DNA of 64,000 bases from Aphis gossypii (lineage: Eukaryota > Arthropoda > Insecta > Hemiptera > Aphididae): contig NC_065530.1 in assembly GCF_020184175.1 (NCBI RefSeq), forward strand, positions 82,747,260 to 82,811,259. Reading direction: 5' to 3'. Below are positions 25,351 through 37,439 of this stretch, piece after piece. Numbering within the stretch: the first letter of the stretch is position 1; every line of letters begins with the position of its first letter. Made by a program: the position numbers and the translations under genes. The notes under the pieces are model-generated. The model searched no databases, was not told the origin of the DNA, and saw only the letters and a program-made list of their open reading frames with translations.

Positions 25351-27003
25351 ATTATAAGCGCTTAAGCGTTGTTGTCGTCTGCACTTGGTCGGCACGCAAT
25401 TTAATATTTATTGAAAAATAACAACCGGAATTTACATATTCGCACGCGGTAAATCCGACCGAAATAAATGAGTATAAAAAAAAAAAATATATAATCACCG
25501 ATGTAAAAATAATGTGAGTTCTTAAAAAGCACAAATTATAAGCTCCACACCTCACCTCCACGTGCAATAAACGCTTCAATACGCACTAAAAGAGAATCGA
25601 GCTGCGTCGTGAAACTTGAATGTAGCATAGGTATATATAAATGTACAGTCGTAAAATATTATAATATTTTAACGACAGTCACGCATGTCAAGTTATTAGC
25701 CTCGTAAACGCGCTAGTATAATGTAATATATTATACAGTAGTTGTACTGTATATCTACGTATGCATGTAACGTGCAGTGCGCAATTCGCAATTGTTTTCA
25801 TTCATTATCATCAAATCATACGTATTCGCAAAAGGAAATTATTCCGTTAAATGAACGCATTCGGTTTTATGGTTTCCGATTTAGCGGCGATCCGATGAAT
25901 TATTGTAACTATAGGACGTGGGCCGGAAGGAAGAACTGTTTTTGACTAATAGACAGAACATTTTATAATAGTTTTTTTTTATTCATTTTTTTTTTTTTTA
26001 ACAGGACGAGTTTAGATTTTAAACACTAGAATTTAATTTACTTTACCTATATATTTATATTCTACCCGTTATGCTTTTCAGTGCACAGCTCTTTAGCTGC
26101 AGCGTATTCGATACTGATCAGGTTCGAGAATGCTATATTATATTTCAATCACATTGAAAGTTACACGAAATTATTTTTGCGATATTGTTTTGCTCGAAAC
26201 ACGTAGGTCTTCTGTTGAGCATTCTAGTCGATTGTAGTTGTCCCTTTGCAAGTAGACGACTTTAACACTGCAGATTACAAGTCACCCGACCGTTTTTTGA
26301 TACGCGCTGATGAGTGATTGCGTTTGAACCGTTCTCGTACAATATCTATACATAGTTTTTCAATTTATTGTGACTGCGTCGTTTTAGCGCAGATGAAGTT
26401 ATACTTACTCGTACAGCGTAGCGTCTCGTAAACCGCCCAAAGTTGACGTCGAAAGCGTAGCAGTGTAAACCAGTGTTTGGAAATAATTACTTTTGATACT
26501 GTGTAGTGTTCTACACGACTATACCATTACACGATAAAAACAAAGTACACTATAATTATAAACGTTACATTTATTTGAGCGTAATAGATATGCTTTATAT
26601 AGTATGCTATTTTAACAATTATAAACAATTTTAAAATCCATTATATACTTATTATCGTGCATATAATGCGCCTTGGTTAAAATCTCTCGAGGAATTGTTA
26701 ATTAATGTACCAGCAGTATTCACGAAAACTTAACTATTGCGCATTAATAATATTTTGAAACATAAGTATTTCGTTGGGATACGCGTGTAAACGGTTCTAA
26801 AGTTTCTATTTTTCTAATGCATTTTAGCACTATCTTTCTTATTTTGATTTTGGATAACATAGATATATATTTTAATTACTTATAGAAATTGTGAAAACTA
26901 TCAAAACAAGGCAATACCTATTTACGCTACACTTATTAGCCGAAAATGATTCGTTTCAAAAGTAGTTCATTACGGTCTGAGTGATGCACCTTCTTCAGAC
27001 AAA

Positions 27004-27205
27004 CGTGTTCCCCGCACCCCCACATTGGAATTTTCAAATTTTTTCTAAACCAATTAATTAGCATATATTTTCACGATCGATCCCGCAAATCTATCGCCAT
27101 CCGCTGGTTCGCGAAATCCGTTTTTCTAATTCGTGTATGCCCCCCCCCCCTCACTACACGAAATACTTGCGATTCAAAAATCTTTTCTTGCCCAATAATT
27201 AGCAT
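27004..27205 (+). repeat. Possible diverged tandem duplication
   Basis: Two successive segments share the same order of landmarks. Each starts CGTGT, then has a C-rich run (mixed C at 27010-27020, eleven C at 27140-27150), then an A/T stretch ending TTTTTTCTAAACC or TCTTTTCTTGCC, then CAAT and AATTAGCAT. The segments begin at 27004 and 27132. Identity is moderate and gaps are needed, so a chance resemblance of C-rich plus A+T-rich DNA is possible. Confidence 0.35.
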
Positions 27206-27631
27206 GCAATCGCTCAAGTACGATAATCGGAAACCGGTTAACCAAAAGGCGCATAACAATAATATTCGTGTGGTGTATGCGGACATTGCTCGCTGCTAAA
27301 AAATTCGCTCATGAGTCACGTCGGCGAGAACGGTTTGGCGGGCAGAGCACATTCAAAGGGTATATATATACACGCGCGCAACGCGTATTTATTATTATTT
27401 CAATGATTATTATGATTGTTATTGTTATTGCTGTATACGCGCCGGGGAGGGGGTCGCGTGCAAGACGTCGTCGTCGTTTTTAATAACGACGTGTGCAGCT
27501 CTTGTATTATATATACATATATACGAATATAATAATAATAATACATAATATGATAATATTTTCCCGATAGCCTTTTTGTCGGGCCACTTGTTTTCCGTTT
27601 GCGCGAGCGTTGTACGTGTTATTGTTATTAT

Positions 27632-27677
27632 CACACTCACATACACACACACAAACACACACATATATATATATATA
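27632..27677 (+). repeat. Compound CA / TA microsatellite
   Basis: An interrupted CA tract passes directly into a TA tract. It generates His/Thr or Tyr/Ile runs in the open frames that cross it. Confidence 0.85.
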
Positions 27678-28230
27678 CATACGATACATGGGATACAGTT
27701 GTAGTTGTAGTAGTATATATAGTGACGACTGCCACGACGACGTTTGTCGCCGCGCACCCTTTTTACACGTTTCACGCGAGTCTCTTGCAGCTGTTGCCGC
27801 GTGTTAAAAAAAAAAAAAAAATTCAACTTGAAAATTCAACGCGCGACGGACGGACGAAAGGGGTTGAAAAGTGTAAACTGTGACTCTCGCTCTCCTCCGG
27901 TCCCCGGACAGTGTAATATTAAACGCTATATTGCGCCTCGTCATAAGTCACGCGGACCGAATACGCGCAGCAGTACACGCATACATTTACAACACACACA
28001 TATATATATATAATATAATGTATAGTTCTTCCCCCGTCGCTGCTGGACGCTCCGACAGTTGTTACTCTACGACAAAAAAGGGTTGTTTTTAAAGTTTGAG
28101 CGAGACGATCGCTTCTTAATGTACATATATCATACACGCGAATAATAACAAAATATTTGAGTGTCAAATGTTAGAGTGGTGGATGGTACGAGTGTAGGTT
28201 ACGCGCACATAAATCGAATTTCAACTTATT

Positions 28231-29340
28231 ATTTTGGGTATAAAACGGAGTAAAACATTTTTTGGAAACATTATAAGATACATTTTCAATTCTAACAGTT
28301 TATAGTTTGTTTTTATCTGTAGGTAGGTATATATAGGTACATTATTATTATTTTTATCAATTTCAATCGATATTCGAATTTCCACACGTTTTACGAATTA
28401 TATTTTTATTTACACAAACGGTACCTAAGATAATACAAGTCTTATTTATTAAAAATATCTATATGACTGTGAATTCATAATTAATTTTCACTGTAAAAAG
28501 CAAAAAAAAAAAAGTAATCAGTGAGCAAAACAATAATGAACATTTTTTTAAATGTAAATGGATGGACAATTAAAAAATAATTTGACGGGGAGGAGAAGGA
28601 AAATGACTACAAAAAAATTGGAAGGATGGCATCCCTCTGAGTATCTTTCATACAGATTAGTTTTAATTATAAAAATCGTTCATGACTACTAAAAAGTAAA
28701 AATAGACGATTTATTCGTATAAGTAAATATTTTTTCGGTGAGAATGAACAAATCGAATAAATTTTTGATTATTACAGTGGGTACAAATTAAAAACTTCTC
28801 TATTCATTATTAAAACTATAGCTAATACAACTATAACTTAACAAATTAATTTCAAAACATGATTAATTCTATTTAACTAAGTGCATAAATTTCATACGTT
28901 GGTACATATTTTTTTTTGTTGGCGAAAAGTTACTTGACGTTGAATAAGCGATGGTGTAATTATTTTACGGCGAAATGGCCACGGAGTAAGGGTTACGCCT
29001 TTTTTCGTCGATTCTGGATGATGAGAATTTGCCTAGCTTACACAATAAAAAAATAAAATAAAAAATACCATGTATATAATATAAGGATTTGATATCGCTA
29101 TATACAAACGCAGAATATATATTATATTATAAGCAGGTCACGTTACGAAACATTACACTGCAGCAGACACATATTAATTTAAAACTATATAATAACAGTT
29201 AAACGACAAGAACCAAGCGAAATAAACATCTAAGGCTTTATTCACGATTTTTGGAAGAAGATTTCTACTGCGAAATGTTACTTATTAAATTGAATATATG
29301 TATCTCGTCCTCTGTACTGCTCGTTTAAAAACACACACAC
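28231..29340. other. A+T-rich non-coding stretch
   Basis: A+T-rich plain with poly-A runs (28503-28513). A G-rich patch at about 28580-28640 lacks any recognisable element end. No coding signal. Confidence 0.65.
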
Positions 29341-29960
29341 GCAGTGAAACGGACAATATTGTGCTGCAGATATAGGTATGTATGTACAGTTAGACTCGTT
29401 TTAACAACGCGGTGGCTCGTTTATACGTATACACAATACGTAAATATATTTATATATATAAAACTAACGTCGGGGTTTTATCGGATTATAAAAAGGCGAA
29501 GCAATAATGTCGTTGAAAAAAAATTCAAGTACATAAGGTCCGTTTATCGGAAGAATTTGGATCTCTGCCACCGTCCGCCACGAAGATTTATTCTCATTAT
29601 AATATTATATATTATATTGTACAATAACGCGTTGGGGATGATTGTAGCGCGTATGGTCGTCGACTCGACAGGGATAGCGCAGTCAAACATCCGGACATTC
29701 GGGACGAGATTTATTGTGCTTACATGCATTATATACTTGAGATAGGTGCGCAATTGGTGATGGTAAATTTCTTAAAGGCATACGATGTATATAAATAGAC
29801 GCGTATAATAATGCAGTGACCCTCGATGCTGGAAAACGCAATCGCAAAATAAAACGCACACGATTATATATATATATATGGGTTTGTGTGGGTGTGAATT
29901 GTATAGTTCGTGTAGTGGTTATTATCGGCCCGATAGGACGTAATATATTATATTATATCT
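29341..29960. other. Small CpG-rich block
   Basis: CpG-containing DNA with a 133-codon open frame (29344-29745, plus) that crosses TA and ATA repeats. Its product is Ile/Tyr/Arg-rich and unrecognised, so I do not call it a gene. A TA tract follows at 29866-29879. Confidence 0.5.
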
Positions 29961-30053
29961 ATTATAGGTTTGGTAAATGTATATTCCGTTAATGACGAGT
30001 TTTATAATCTCAAATCAATACGTATAGCTGATTATAAATAGGTAATTATTGTC

Positions 30054-30805
30054 GACAATACACGTTTTCTATTCTGATAACCAAACTCGGCGTTTAGTTG
30101 AAAAATGTACGAATTAAGAAAAAAAAACAATTAACAAATAAGGCGAATGAAATAGTCACACGTTAATAATATAATGTACACTGATCTTATGAGTTGTCTG
30201 TTTAGCTCTCCAAACGTGTTAAAATTACACTACTACTCTACCATACACACTTTCTATGTAAGTATATAATAATTTATAAATTCACTGAAACAACAATATT
30301 TACTTTTCAATAATTAATAGGTACCTACTCATATAGTCATATCGTTAGTTAGGAGTGAAGGGAAAAACACGTCTGTTACCCGTTACAGTTTAAATACAGA
30401 ACACGACTATTCACACTAATATATAGCCTGACAATCACGTTTTGGTTCTAGCCATTGTTCGACGTGTTTATCACGTTATTCTGCAATATTGTGTCAAATT
30501 TATTAAATCGACATGAAGCAGTTCCTCGTTGTAGTTCCTCTTACTACGGAAATATTTCAACAGATTGGGCTTATATTAATAATAATATATAGATGGTACC
30601 TTGTTAAACATTGATTGTTTCTATTTTGATTTTTTGTATAGATTTAAACACAATTTATCATGTTTTAGCAACCAAACATGTAAGGATGACTACTTTAAAT
30701 TTTAAAACTAAAATTTTTGTTATTTGTTCTGTAATTAATTGTTATCTGTTTTGGTTTTGTTTTATCAATAAGATGAAAATTATCCTTAAATGTCTATCAC
30801 TAGTA
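30054..30805. repeat. Diverged repeat pair, copy B
   Basis: The partner of 9377-10640, in the same orientation and about 20.1 kb downstream. Shared landmarks keep order and near-equal spacing: CAATCACGTTTTG to CGTTGTAGTTCC is 95 bases here and 98 in copy A, and on to TTTGTTCTGTAA it is 196 against 160. This copy lacks most of the 600 bases found in copy A between the first block and CAATCACG. A 68-codon open frame over its right part is not conserved as protein in copy A. Confidence 0.65.
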
Positions 30806-33800
30806 TGTGTCACTTAAATAAAATGAAAAATTAAGTACCACGTTATACTGTGCAATATTCTTAATTTAAAAATGAAAACCGAATGCTATTTTAATATACT
30901 ATAATTTGTTTTTCAGTTTAATTAAGCAACTTATTAAAAGTAAATACAAATCTTGATAATAATAAATGTAGCAAAATTGTTGAATGTTAACAAAAATCAG
31001 GCTTTAGAGTTATTTATCGGTATTTATAATTTTTTTTATTTAATAAAATTGTATTTATCAAGTATCTGTAATTTAAAACTAAATTTATTTGGGTTGAATA
31101 CATTGAGAATTTCTTAAGTTTGAAGTCTGAATATTATTTTATTTTTATGAGGTATTGCGATTTGTGATACACATATTAAGAAAAATTGCTATGTTGAATA
31201 ATTCTAAATTAATAAGCATGTACTCAATTTATTTCCAAATTTTGTTCTCAGATTTTATTAAAGTCATTAATTTTAATGAATTTTCTTCAAATTCATTAAC
31301 TTGTTATGTTTTTATATCACTTAAATATTTGTCTAATGAGAGATAATTTATGTTTTGATCCACGCAATCCATTTCTATATATACGTTTTAACATATGAGC
31401 AAATACTGTGTAGGTACAAAGTTTCAAAATATTGTTCGCATGTTTTGTTTCATTTAGTTCAAAATAACCAAGTACCAGAGTAATTTACTTATATCGAAAT
31501 ATGAAGTATAATAATATGTGTTTCACTGACATTTTTGTGACTTGCTTGAGTACATAGTTAAATTGACTTAGCAATAAGTGACATTTGCCAATATTTTACT
31601 GGTAATATATCGATCTACGATTACCTTAGAAAATACACATTGTACGTGTAACTGTATAAGTAATGAATCGTTTATAAAACAAGTTTTTGGTGTATTACTT
31701 ATTAACATTTCTTAGCGCCATATTACATCACAATAATTGTATATACATTTTATAAACAGTAGGAAAACCCCATAAGGGTACCTTTTTCTTCAGAAACCAT
31801 TGTAGGAAAGCTATAAATATATTCTGTAGTAACACATATTTTTAATTGTCAATATTAGGTATTATGATAAGCTGATAAAATAAAACTTTTATCACACGGC
31901 GTTATGATTAGGCTATTTAGGTACATTACAGCGGCAGCCGTGTGTCTATTTTACTAATAATAAATAATAAGTACCTACTTTTATACTGTACAATAGTGTA
32001 TAGTATTAATTTTTTTTACGAATTTAAAAAAGAAAATATCTATATTTGTACCGTAAAAATAAATTGTTACAGGACTTGTGTATCGTATTTAAATTGTTAA
32101 TTAAAAAAAAAGTGTATGCGCTAAAATATTTATTTTTACCTTTAGCTTTGAACTTCTTATAATTTAGCACCTATGTTTGTACACACATTATACTATATAA
32201 ATACATGATATCGGTCGTAGCTCTCAAATTATGAATTAGGGTTTCAAAAATGCTGTATGTATTCGAGTTACCTAGGTACTGGTCAAAATGTACCTATGGG
32301 TGTTCAAACGTCGGAATAAAAATGTTTAATAAGCATTTAGATGCTCATATCATTATTATTCTAATTTATGTGGTGTGAGTATATGTATATAGCGAGTAAA
32401 ACACGATTTCGTACGGCTTTTATCAGCGAACGGAATCATTTACAATTTATACACACGTTTTCATACATTTTTTACCTAAGTTTTTCGTACAATGTTGTCA
32501 GATTTCTATAAGGTTACGTATTTGACTTGATATTATAGATTTTAAAATCGGATACATCACTAAATATCTCTAAGTCGACAAGACTTGTACATGTTGTTTA
32601 ATCCAACCATACTATAGCTGAGATTAAGACTTTTCGAGTTTTATTTTAGTGTACTTTACACAGTACATATATTTTATATACACTTTAATTATTAATTGAC
32701 ACATACATAACTATAGTAGTTCATAAATATATAAATTATAACATTCAATGGTGTTATAAGTTATCACTTATCATTAAAATATCATATCTTAATTATGTTT
32801 TTTTCCAATGTAGTATCCAATGTACAACTCATAGTTCTATAAGTTCACTTTCTTCTATTAATTGATTATATCAGTTCTAAAGGAAACACAAGAAAAGATT
32901 TTTTTATATAATATTATCATCCAAAAACCGTTTCAGTCTAGTAGACTTAACCAATATACAATGTTTTGATCAAACAAATAACTTAAATAATATTATATAC
33001 GATTCACCAAAATATAATATTATAATACTTATATGAATATTTTTTGTAGTTAGAACCATTAGGTGTCGATTTTTAAAATAATTATATTAAATATTAAACT
33101 TAACTAGTAAGCTGTTATTATTAAAAAAACTTATTATAAAATCTATTTAACTATGAAAAATAAATAAAAAATAACGATTAATATGAAAATTAAAAATTAG
33201 AAAGGTTTCGGGAATTCTGTTATGTTTTGAAAAATAGAAGTTATTTTGGTTGTAAGGATTCATTTAATTTAGTTTCATATTCCTTGAATATAGTTTTTAC
33301 TTTTTTTGTGTGTAATGATTATGCACATTGTAAGATGTTGTCTCGTGTATGTTTTTGTACAACAAATTGTCAAAGAAAGGTTATTCAATAACAACATACC
33401 TAGTATATTATTAAATAAATATACATCATAATATCACATAATATGCAAGCTCGGTATATCAAAACGGACGCCTCAGGGAGATTGCGTTTTGTAACGATGA
33501 ATACTGTAGAATTAATCGTGAACATTTTGTCGGGCAGAAAAAAAAATAATACGATAATAACGTAATACATAAACTTATACTGTGTTTAAATTATCTTGAC
33601 ATTTTAAACAATTAATCAAAATATGACGAATATAAATTCACGAAACGTTCTATACTAAATTGCATTACTAAAATTAAAATGTTTTAATTTCTCGTATTAA
33701 TTTTACTATAAATTCTATTAAAAATATCATTCTACGTTTTGTAGTTTATGTAATACGGATTAAAATAATTGATATAATTATTATTTCAGGAATTGATTTT

Positions 33801-33838
33801 TCACGTAAGTGTTGTCGAATACAATATGGTTCACTAAC
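30806..33838. other. A+T-rich non-coding stretch
   Basis: Three kilobases of A+T-rich DNA with no element, RNA fold or coding signal that I can support. The 63-codon frame at 31155-31346 has the Ile/Phe/Asn/Ser bias of random A+T-rich sequence. Confidence 0.7.
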
Positions 33839-35420
33839 CGATAGCTATATATATACGTTCTACAAAATGACGCTGTAGGTATAGTATAAATAGCATCAGT
33901 GTATCACAAGAAAGAAAAACAGGAATCTAGTTAACAAATCGTGTGCCTATATATACAACGTATGCATAATATGACATCGGCGGAGGTTTGTACGTAGGTC
34001 TACGATTTATACAACACATATAAACAAGACGTCATTGATAAAAGTGCATCGTTTTGAAAGACATTATAATATTATATTATTATTTGTTCCGCAGGAAAAG
34101 TCATCGATTAAATAAATAAACATTTTTCTTATGCATTTCTCGTGCATTATAATATATATTTATTTATTTTTTTTTTTTGTTCAAAACCATGAACGTCAAC
34201 GTATATACCAATTACCCGTAAATATATATAGCCTATATAGACGCCACGACTAGACGATATCGCAATGACATGTATACATGAATACTGCGGTGTACATCTT
34301 GTTTTTGCTTTTATGGACAGTAAACGCGTATGTATATATGTATACATTATACATATACAAATGCATTATGCATTAGACGTCTTATACCTATATGTAATAT
34401 AAGTATAACGACGTTTTCATAACGACCGTTCGGAAATTGCAACGACTATAATGTGATTATACGGCTCAAACAAAAATATATACACGCGCGCACACACTCT
34501 TTCACATATACACACACACGATATACATATATATATAGACGTCAACATGATATAATGAAATTACACAAACTCAATCAATCCGATCGTTTTCCTATCGACA
34601 GAGCTTCTCGTCCGTATTATATAATACGCGCGTATGTATACACATAATATAGAGCTTTCTTTTTGATGTGTACTGCATATTATGCTTACACACAGAAGTA
34701 CGTATACTAAATATATATATATAAATACGCGTATATGCCTACCCCGGTTCTATAATAATACGTATATAATATATACATGCGCGCACTTTATACACCGATA
34801 GGAAAGATATTTTTACATTGTTGTATACTCTCTTTCTCTATATCTATCTCTTGCTTTTTTTTTCGTCGTCGTCGTCGTCGACCCGAGTTCTTTAGCTGGA
34901 GGCTGCTTTATATCCCGTCTGGTCGGACCGGACGTCAAACGCGCACGGGAACGACATCATTAAAAAAAAAAAAAAAAAAATACATTATTATATATGTCGC
35001 ATGTCAGTACTACAAAGGTATAACAGCGAAAACCATTACGTCATTATTTCGCACATACATATTATTATACATATTATACACAGCCATCGGCGGCCCACAC
35101 CCCGCCACGACCGGAGGAAATTATGCTCTTGTACGCCGAATGCAAAACACCCTATTTTTATTTTTTTTTTTCTTACTTTTGTACTTTACTATATTACGCG
35201 AAATGAGTGTATACACCGATAGTATGCGTGTTGCTACAGCGCACAATATAATGTTGTGTAGTGGTGCTCCTTTTGTCCACCGATAACAATGTGTTTTTGA
35301 TAGGAGGTTGTCGTCGCGTATAGATGTTATTACGACAACAATAACTACGCATCTCCGGACGTTTCTTCCTTTTGGCGAAATAATTGCGACTTGTAATAAT
35401 TTGTGAATTTATAAGTTACA
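33839..35420. other. CpG-rich, microsatellite-dense block
   Basis: Contains TA tracts, a CA-like tract near 34488-34518, (CGT)n at 34863-34881 and an 18-base poly-A run at 34963-34980. The 169-codon open frame at 34777-35286 is the longest in the window. It is assembled from an Arg run (CGT repeat), a Lys run (poly-A) and a Phe run (poly-T), so it is very probably a chance frame. Confidence 0.5.
34863..34881 (+). repeat. (CGT)n microsatellite
   Basis: Six perfect CGT/GTC units, preceded by a T run. It gives an Arg run in the overlapping open frame. Confidence 0.85.
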
Positions 35421-36952
35421 AAAGAATATAAAATGTATATATACTGTTATACGGTATATAAGGTATATATATATATAAATAGGTTTACATTATATACTTG
35501 AATTCACGCACGCGGTTTTTCTGGACATCGTTGTATTTTTTAATAAAATCTTTCAAAGTTTATTTTTTAGAATTTCACTGTTTTCTTTAATAAATAAATT
35601 GAACTCATGCTATCCATAATCAGTTTTCAATCGATCGAGTAAGATTTTAATTTATTATCTATGTCCCAGATGAGTTTTCAAGAATAAAATACTTCTTTCT
35701 AAGATCTATTTAATTATTACCGTTGAAATAAAAAAAAAATCTGTATTTCTTTATTTCAGTATGTAAATATATTTTACGTAGGTATTTATTTTAATTTGTC
35801 TCGATTTTCAAAGACGATGTCCGTCAAAATTTGTAATATCTAAATTGGTTTTTCAAGTTACGAGTGTGTGTCAAGTACACGGACGTTAAGTAAATATTTA
35901 CTTTTGTGAGCATATTATAACGAGTTTATAATTAAAAAAATACCCGAGTGGTATATTGTATATAAGCTATATATAATATATATATATATATATATTATAT
36001 GATTATTTGAATGCGTTGAGGTTCGAGGGTTGGAGAATAGTATAATAAGAAAGATTAATATTAATTCTTTCAGTTAATAAAGTGAAAACCTCGTCATTGT
36101 ATTTAAAAACAAATAAGTATACATGACATATTTTAATAATTATACTAAAATTTATTGCTATATTAATTATGTTACATTATAAGATTATCATATCAATAGT
36201 TCAAAGGAATGAAGTCATACATCAAAGAAAATTTTAGTTAAGCGTTGTAGTGTAGGTATATATTGTGCATAAAATATAAATAATAATGACTTTTATAGAA
36301 GACAATGTATTAATTAACTTATGTCTATGTATTTTGGATACCTTTTAATTGCTACGTATGACTTGTGAAAAAACTATTGTGTTAAATTGTTAACTTTTTT
36401 TAGTAAAAAAATAAAAATGTTATTACACACTAGTAAATTGAAAACTAAAAAAAAATTAAATTTTAAAATGGTCTAAAAATAGTTTAAAAATAGCCAAAAT
36501 TCCTTTTGAAATATTATTATCATGTCTAAAAAAAAATTTTGTTAATAACTTGTTTTTACGTAATACGTAAAATTAAAAACTAGTTTTATCGAAAACCTAG
36601 TATAATTAACACGGCATATAATTTAATAATAAGTATAAAATAAATATATTATATTGAACTGTTTTTCTGTAAATCGGCACACTTTGAGGAAAGTGATGGT
36701 GTGTTATTAAACACATTTTGGAAGATTTAAATGCGTACATGTAGTTATACAATTTTAAAGTTTGTAAATTCATGCATGTATATTATTTATTAGATTCTGC
36801 AAAATTTCATACTACACATATAGCTTATATAGATTGCGTTATACTGGTTGTAACGACAATAATTTAATGGAAACTTTTTGTTTTTCACCATCATAGCGCA
36901 AAAGTCAAGCATGCAATAATTGCTAATGCAGCCTGTGAGTGGAGAATTGAAC
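35421..36952. other. A+T-rich non-coding stretch
   Basis: A+T-rich plain with a TA tract at 35974-35996. No coding or RNA signal was found. Confidence 0.7.
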
Positions 36953-37012
36953 AGGTGGCGTACTTAGAATTTTATCTTGTGGGAGAAGGGTTGCATTGCC
37001 CCCTAACTAACA
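36953..37012 (+). mobile_element. hAT-like terminal fragment
   Basis: Begins CAGGTGGCGTACTTAGAATT and is followed by a G-rich stretch and GCATTGCCCCCT. This layout, a CAGTGGCGTAC-type end with facing G-rich and C-rich runs, is common at the ends of insect hAT elements and their short derivatives. No matching right end was found nearby, so this is a solo end or a truncated copy. Confidence 0.45.
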
Positions 37013-37439
37013 AAGTTGTCTTCAATTGTAATAATTTCATAAGTAATTAAACACAAAATCTGAGATACGAAAAGGTTAAATGGGTGTTGCTAAATTTAAA
37101 TATAATACATATTATACCATTAAGTATGAATTAGTTAATTAAGTAAAGTTTTAACTTATACTTAGCGCTATTACGGATAGTATTATATAATACATGTTGC
37201 TTACCTATAGTCATAAGTAGTCATTAGTCATTACTCGTTAACGTCTTCACACAAAATCCGATTTTCTATTTTTTAGACTTACCTCATCGTTGCGATTTCA
37301 TTTAGTGCAATCTAGATATTCCGGTGACATGTCAATAAGGACATTCCGTTTGGTATATTATGATTATCACGGAGGTTTGATAGTCGAGCTAGACAGACAA
37401 TAGCTATTATATATTAATATTATTGTACTCACACATTAC

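Larger units (their letters stand above)
25351..28230. other. CpG-rich, microsatellite-dense block
   Basis: CpG-rich block with a possible tandem duplication at 27004-27205, a compound CA/TA tract at 27632-27677, and poly-A and poly-C runs. Several open frames overlap on both strands around 27425-28167; all translate CA/TA repeats into His/Thr, Tyr/Ile or Cys/Val runs and are rejected as genes. Confidence 0.5.

Noticed and set aside
27425..28167. Cluster of overlapping open frames on both strands
   Set aside because: All are translations of CA/TA repeats and CG-rich DNA; mutual overlap on both strands shows low stop density, not genes.
33885..33900. TATAAATAG followed by TCAGT as a core promoter
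   Set aside because: The spacing is about 11-13 bases, much shorter than the usual 25-30 between a TATA box and an initiator.
34777..35286. Longest open frame in the window, 169 codons, plus strand
   Set aside because: It is built from a CGT repeat (Arg run), poly-A (Lys run) and poly-T (Phe run), with no domain or conserved motif.
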